Source: an uncultured Coriobacteriaceae bacterium
GTDB lineage: Bacteria; Actinomycetota; Coriobacteriia; Coriobacteriales; Eggerthellaceae
Direction: 5' to 3'
Length of the DNA stretch: 5,048 bases
Assembly (NCBI GenBank): GCA_900554945.1
Contig: USJN01000135.1
Coordinates: forward strand, 1-5,048
In this document: piece after piece, positions 4,980-5,048 of the stretch
How the letters are laid out: each line of letters starts with the position of its first letter
Numbering within the stretch: the stretch's first letter is position 1
Notes under the pieces: generated by a model
Seen by the model: the letters and a program-made list of their open reading frames with translations, nothing else
The model's database searches: none
Told to the model about the DNA's origin: nothing
Program-made: the position numbers and the translations under genes

Positions 4980-5048
4980 TCAACCCGGCCGCACGCCGGT
5001 GGCAAAGCCCTCCAACTTCGCATCCATAAGGCTTCGCCTGGGTTTTCT
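4980..5048 (-). other. Possible C-terminal end of a minus-strand ORF entering from the right edge
   Basis: Reading leftward from the edge, a frame stays open for 22 codons and ends at TGA (4982-4980); the translated end reads SLMDAKLEGFATGVRPG, which is protein-like. A second minus-strand frame over the same bases is also open and continues past it. Only the tail is visible, so it may be the end of a real gene, part of an intergenic repeat, or chance. Confidence 0.2.
4985..4999. repeat. Short perfect hairpin
   Basis: CCGGC (4985-4989) pairs with GCCGG (4995-4999) around a 5-base loop. There is no T-run after it on either strand. It lies next to the stop of the minus-strand frame at 4980. Role unknown. 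Confidence 0.3.

Larger units (their letters stand above)
4577..5048. other. Gene-poor downstream flank
   Basis: No convincing complete gene is seen on either strand in these 472 bases, apart from the doubtful minus-strand ORF at 4552-4752. No clear intrinsic terminator follows the operon: the inverted repeat nearest its end (GACAGG 4590-4595 with CC 4600-4601 and TGTC 4603-4606, one bulge) has no T-run. A 5-bp hairpin lies at 4985-4999, and a weak hairpin followed by TTTT ends at the right edge (5029-5046). The operon transcript may therefore end by Rho or continue beyond the window. Confidence 0.5.

Noticed and set aside
1..5048. CRISPR arrays, tRNA or rRNA genes, and insertion sequences
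   Set aside because: No regularly spaced repeats, no tRNA cloverleaf or rRNA-like sequence, and no transposase or integrase reading frame were seen.

Overview
The window is GC-rich and holds a regulator gene followed by a compact three-gene operon, all on the + strand, plus a gene-poor downstream flank. No taxonomic marker is present. The GC content and a complex-iron-sulfur-molybdoenzyme (CISM) operon next to its own dedicated regulator would suit a gut or anaerobic actinobacterium of the Coriobacteriia (Eggerthella, Gordonibacter, Adlercreutzia, Slackia), which carry many such operons. That placement is inference only.

Layout: 2-48, a very strong intrinsic terminator for a gene upstream of the window. 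49-312, a non-coding leader with two further GC-rich hairpins and a likely promoter. 313-888, a TetR-family repressor-like gene. 889-1051, the intergenic region with an extended -10 promoter, a 13-bp palindrome just downstream of the -10, and a Shine-Dalgarno. 1052-3184, the catalytic molybdopterin (Mo or W bis-MGD) oxidoreductase subunit of the DMSO reductase superfamily. 3187-3714, a DmsB-like protein with four [4Fe-4S] motifs. 3719-4576, a DmsC-like (NrfD-unrelated) membrane anchor. 4577-5048, no convincing gene, but a small minus-strand ORF with a good ribosome binding site that may be frameshifted, some hairpins, and a minus-strand reading frame entering from the right edge.

Working model: the membrane subunit exchanges electrons with menaquinol, the four-cluster subunit carries them to the [4Fe-4S] and molybdenum/tungsten centre of the catalytic subunit, and an unknown organic or inorganic substrate is reduced. 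The TetR-type protein probably senses that substrate or a related molecule and controls the operon through the palindrome at the promoter.

The most unusual point is location. The catalytic subunit begins only seven residues before its iron-sulfur motif and has no Tat signal, and no upstream in-frame start exists that could add one. The complex should therefore sit in the cytoplasm, unlike classical DmsABC, PsrABC or PhsABC. The charge pattern of the membrane anchor agrees: the loops that in E. coli DmsC face the periplasm are strongly positive here, as expected for an anchor turned the other way round. The catalytic subunit looks closest, by eye, to the acetylene hydratase / pyrogallol transhydroxylase / catechol dehydroxylase side of the superfamily, but it lacks the catalytic Asp of acetylene hydratase. 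The substrate cannot be named from sequence.
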